Part shown: in pieces, positions 5,021 through 6,899 of the stretch
How the letters are laid out: each line of letters opens with the position of its first letter
How positions within the stretch are numbered: the first letter of the stretch is position 1
DNA from: Verrucomicrobiales bacterium
GTDB taxonomy: Bacteria > Verrucomicrobiota > Verrucomicrobiia > Verrucomicrobiales > DEV007
Direction: 5' to 3'
DNA: 6,899 nt
Assembly: GCA_013003335.1 (NCBI GenBank)
Contig: JABDJT010000558.1
Span: 1 to 6,899 of the forward strand
The notes under the pieces: generated by a model
What the model was told of the DNA's origin: nothing
Database searches by the model: none
What the model saw: only the letters and a program-made list of their open reading frames with translations
Position numbers and translations under genes: made by a program

Positions 5021-6899
5021 ATGTTAGCTGTCGAAAAAGTCGGGATTCAATTCGGAGGCAGAACGCTGTTCCGCGATCTGTCCTTTACAATTCGAGCCCG
5101 GGAACGCCTTTCGCTTGCCGGCCCGAATGGCGCCGGGAAGTCGACGCTTCTAAAAATCATCACGGGCATCGAGACGCCTGACACGGGCCGAATCGTTAAG
5201 CCAAAACAGGTTACTGTCGGATATCTGCCACAGGAGGGCGTCAAGCACAGTGGATCAACGTTGTTTACCGAGGCGGAAAAAGCCTTCGACGACGTCCTGG
5301 AATTGAAAGAGCAACTCGCCGAGGTCGAGTCCAAACTGGAATCGCTCGATCCGGAAAAAGACGCGGAAAAATACGGCGACACCCTGGAGGTGTTCGGCGA
5401 TTTGCAGCTCCGGCTCGATCACCACGACCTGGCCCGGATGAAACCGCGAATCGAGACAATCCTCGGCGGGCTCGGTTTTTCCAAGAGCGATCTCAAACGC
5501 CAGACGGAAGAATTTTCCGGCGGCTGGCAGATGCGAATCGCGCTGGCAAAACTGCTCCTGCGAGAGCCAAGCGTCCTGCTTCTGGACGAACCCACCAACC
5601 ACCTCGACATCGAAACCGTGCAGTGGCTCGAGCAATGGCTCCGGAATTATGGCGGCGCGATTTTGCTGATCTCCCACGACCGCAGCCTGCTCGATAATTT
5701 GTCTAACGGCACCCTCGCCTTCGAATCCGGGCAGGTGCAGAGATATGCCGGAAACTATTCCTTTTACCTGCGCGAGCGGGAATCCCGCCGCGAACAGCTG
5801 GAGCGCTCCTACAAAAATCAGCAGCGTGAAATCGAGAAGGCCGAGCAACTCATCAACCGATTTCGCGCCAAAGCAACAAAGGCGAAAATGGTGCAGTCGC
5901 GGATCAAGCAACTCGAAAAAATGGAGCGAATCGAGCTGGAATCGGACGATGTCTCGATCGGATTCGAATTTCCCCAGCCCGAGCGCAGCGGTCACACCGT
6001 GCTGACGTTGGAAAACGTGAACAAATTCTACGGCGACCTGCACGTTCTGAAAGATCTCGATTTCGAAATCGAACGCGGAGATCGAATTGCGATTGTCGGC
6101 GTAAACGGGGCCGGAAAATCGACATTCTCGCGCATTATCGCCAAAACCGAGGAGCCGACCGACGGCACGGTGAAGGCCGGACACAAAGTAGGAATCAGCT
6201 ACTTTTCGCAGAATCACGCCGAAGAACTCGCCTCCGACCGAACCGTTCTTGAAACTCTCGAAGGTAACGTCACCGAAGCCGCGGCTGGAAATCTCCGCAC
6301 GCTGCTCGGGGCGTTTTTGTTTCGCGGCGACGACGTGTTCAAGCAGGTCGGCGTGCTCAGCGGAGGCGAACGCAGCCGGCTAGCCCTCGCGAAAATGCTC
6401 CTGCAGCCCGCCAATTTCCTCATCCTCGACGAACCAACCAACCACCTCGACATGCAGTCGCAGGAGGTCCTGCAGAAAGCGCTCAGCGACTACACCGGCA
6501 CCTACGTCATCGTTTCTCACAACCGCTCCTTTCTCGATCCCATCGTTACGAAAGTCCTCGAATTCATCCCCGGACGACCGCCGCGGCTTTTCCACGGAAA
6601 CATGACGTGGTATCTCGAAAAGAAGGCGGAGGAACGGGCCGCCGCCGAAGCTGCCGTAATTCCCGCCTCCACCAAAAAATCCGGCCCGAAGAGCTCAACC
6701 GGTGGTGATTCGTCCACCAACCGGAAAGAGCAGCGCCGGATCGAAGCCGAGGCCCGACAGGAAAAGGCCAAGAAGCTGAAACCACTTCGCTCGAAACTCG
6801 AAGAAACCGAATCTTCCATCGGAAAACTGGAAGCGGAAAAAGCGGAACTGACAGGCAAGCTGGTCGATCCTGAATTTTTCAAGACCGCCGGGGAAGAGG
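5021..6899 (+). CDS. ABC-F family ATPase, translation factor (3' partial)
   Basis: The frame runs from ATG 5021 past the right edge; 626 codons are visible. It has two ATP-binding domains in one chain and no membrane segment, the ABC-F layout; such proteins bind the ribosomal E site and act on stalled or early elongating ribosomes. Domain 1: Walker A GPNGAGKST (34-42), signature SGGWQ (166-170), Walker B LLLDEPTNHLD (186-196), switch SHD (218-220). A basic, coiled linker spans about 245-320 (the tRNA-contacting P-site motif). Domain 2: GVNGAGKST (360-368), LSGGERSR (446-453), LILDEPTNHLD (467-477), switch SHN (499-501), with N where D is usual. From about 540 comes an Ala/Lys/Ser-rich tether, then RKEQRRIEAEARQ and a charged coiled coil with LVDPEFF, as in the C-terminal domain of YheS/Uup-type members. 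Probably only a few dozen residues are missing. I cannot assign EttA, Uup or a resistance subtype. No Shine-Dalgarno sequence precedes the ATG. Confidence 0.92.
   Translation, partial: MLAVEKVGIQFGGRTLFRDLSFTIRARERLSLAGPNGAGKSTLLKIITGIETPDTGRIVKPKQVTVGYLPQEGVKHSGSTLFTEAEKAFDDVLELKEQLAEVESKLESLDPEKDAEKYGDTLEVFGDLQLRLDHHDLARMKPRIETILGGLGFSKSDLKRQTEEFSGGWQMRIALAKLLLREPSVLLLDEPTNHLDIETVQWLEQWLRNYGGAILLISHDRSLLDNLSNGTLAFESGQVQRYAGNYSFYLRERESRREQLERSYKNQQREIEKAEQLINRFRAKATKAKMVQSRIKQLEKMERIELESDDVSIGFEFPQPERSGHTVLTLENVNKFYGDLHVLKDLDFEIERGDRIAIVGVNGAGKSTFSRIIAKTEEPTDGTVKAGHKVGISYFSQNHAEELASDRTVLETLEGNVTEAAAGNLRTLLGAFLFRGDDVFKQVGVLSGGERSRLALAKMLLQPANFLILDEPTNHLDMQSQEVLQKALSDYTGTYVIVSHNRSFLDPIVTKVLEFIPGRPPRLFHGNMTWYLEKKAEERAAAEAAVIPASTKKSGPKSSTGGDSSTNRKEQRRIEAEARQEKAKKLKPLRSKLEETESSIGKLEAEKAELTGKLVDPEFFKTAGEE

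Noticed and set aside
5255..6217. 320-codon open frame on the minus strand across the ABC-F gene
   Set aside because: The plus strand carries an intact two-domain ABC-F ATPase with all motifs. The antisense frame has no recognisable motif and exists because few stop complements occur in the real codons.
5582..6460. Near-identical DNA segments about 840 bp apart in the ABC-F gene
   Set aside because: They are the two Walker B regions (DEPTNHLD) of the paired ATPase domains, not a mobile or recombinational repeat.
1..6899. CRISPR array, tRNA/rRNA, insertion sequence, att site or toxin-antitoxin pair
   Set aside because: I looked for regularly spaced repeats, cloverleaf-like segments, transposase or integrase motifs and small paired genes and found none. 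The direct repeats present have only two copies each.

Overview
The window looks like ordinary bacterial chromosome of mid-to-high GC content, with short intergenic gaps and dense coding on both strands. I see no insertion sequence, integrase, phage gene, CRISPR array, tRNA or rRNA. None of the five visible gene starts has a convincing Shine-Dalgarno sequence. The uracil-DNA glycosylase, with its long N-terminal extension, long loop after the KYRP motif and C-terminal EKQRGYF, resembles versions I recall from Verrucomicrobiota (Opitutae-like). That taxonomic guess rests on memory and is held at low-to-moderate confidence.

Layout from left to right. Positions 2-241 (+) are the last 79 codons of a protein with a C-terminal membrane helix. 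It converges on a PspA/IM30-family coiled-coil gene (310-1053, -), and the gap holds a strong imperfect hairpin (245-290). The PspA gene diverges from a two-gene + strand unit: a family 4-type uracil-DNA glycosylase (1142-2188) overlapping by ATGA a single-pass membrane protein that resembles DUF4230 proteins (2185-2985). This unit converges, across a 23-bp gap carrying an 11-bp direct repeat, on a bacterial dynamin-like GTPase (3009-4787, -). The dynamin gene diverges from an ABC-F ATPase (5021 to beyond the right edge, +). The 233-bp region between them holds a 15-bp direct repeat at 31-bp spacing, built around TTTG(C)CAAA sites that overlap a candidate dynamin promoter.

Biologically, four of the six genes concern the membrane: the tail of a membrane-anchored protein, a PspA/IM30 (ESCRT-III superfamily) membrane-remodelling protein, a DUF4230-like anchored protein, and a dynamin with a paired transmembrane hairpin. 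They are not one operon, since orientation alternates, so any joint role in envelope maintenance is inference from proximity. The glycosylase (uracil excision from DNA) and the ABC-F protein (ribosome-associated translation factor) look like housekeeping neighbours. The glycosylase is unusual because only two of the four expected iron-sulfur cysteines remain. I do not see a clear new defence or mobile system; the best leads are the altered glycosylase, the PspA/dynamin proximity and the repeat-bearing control region before dynamin and ABC-F.
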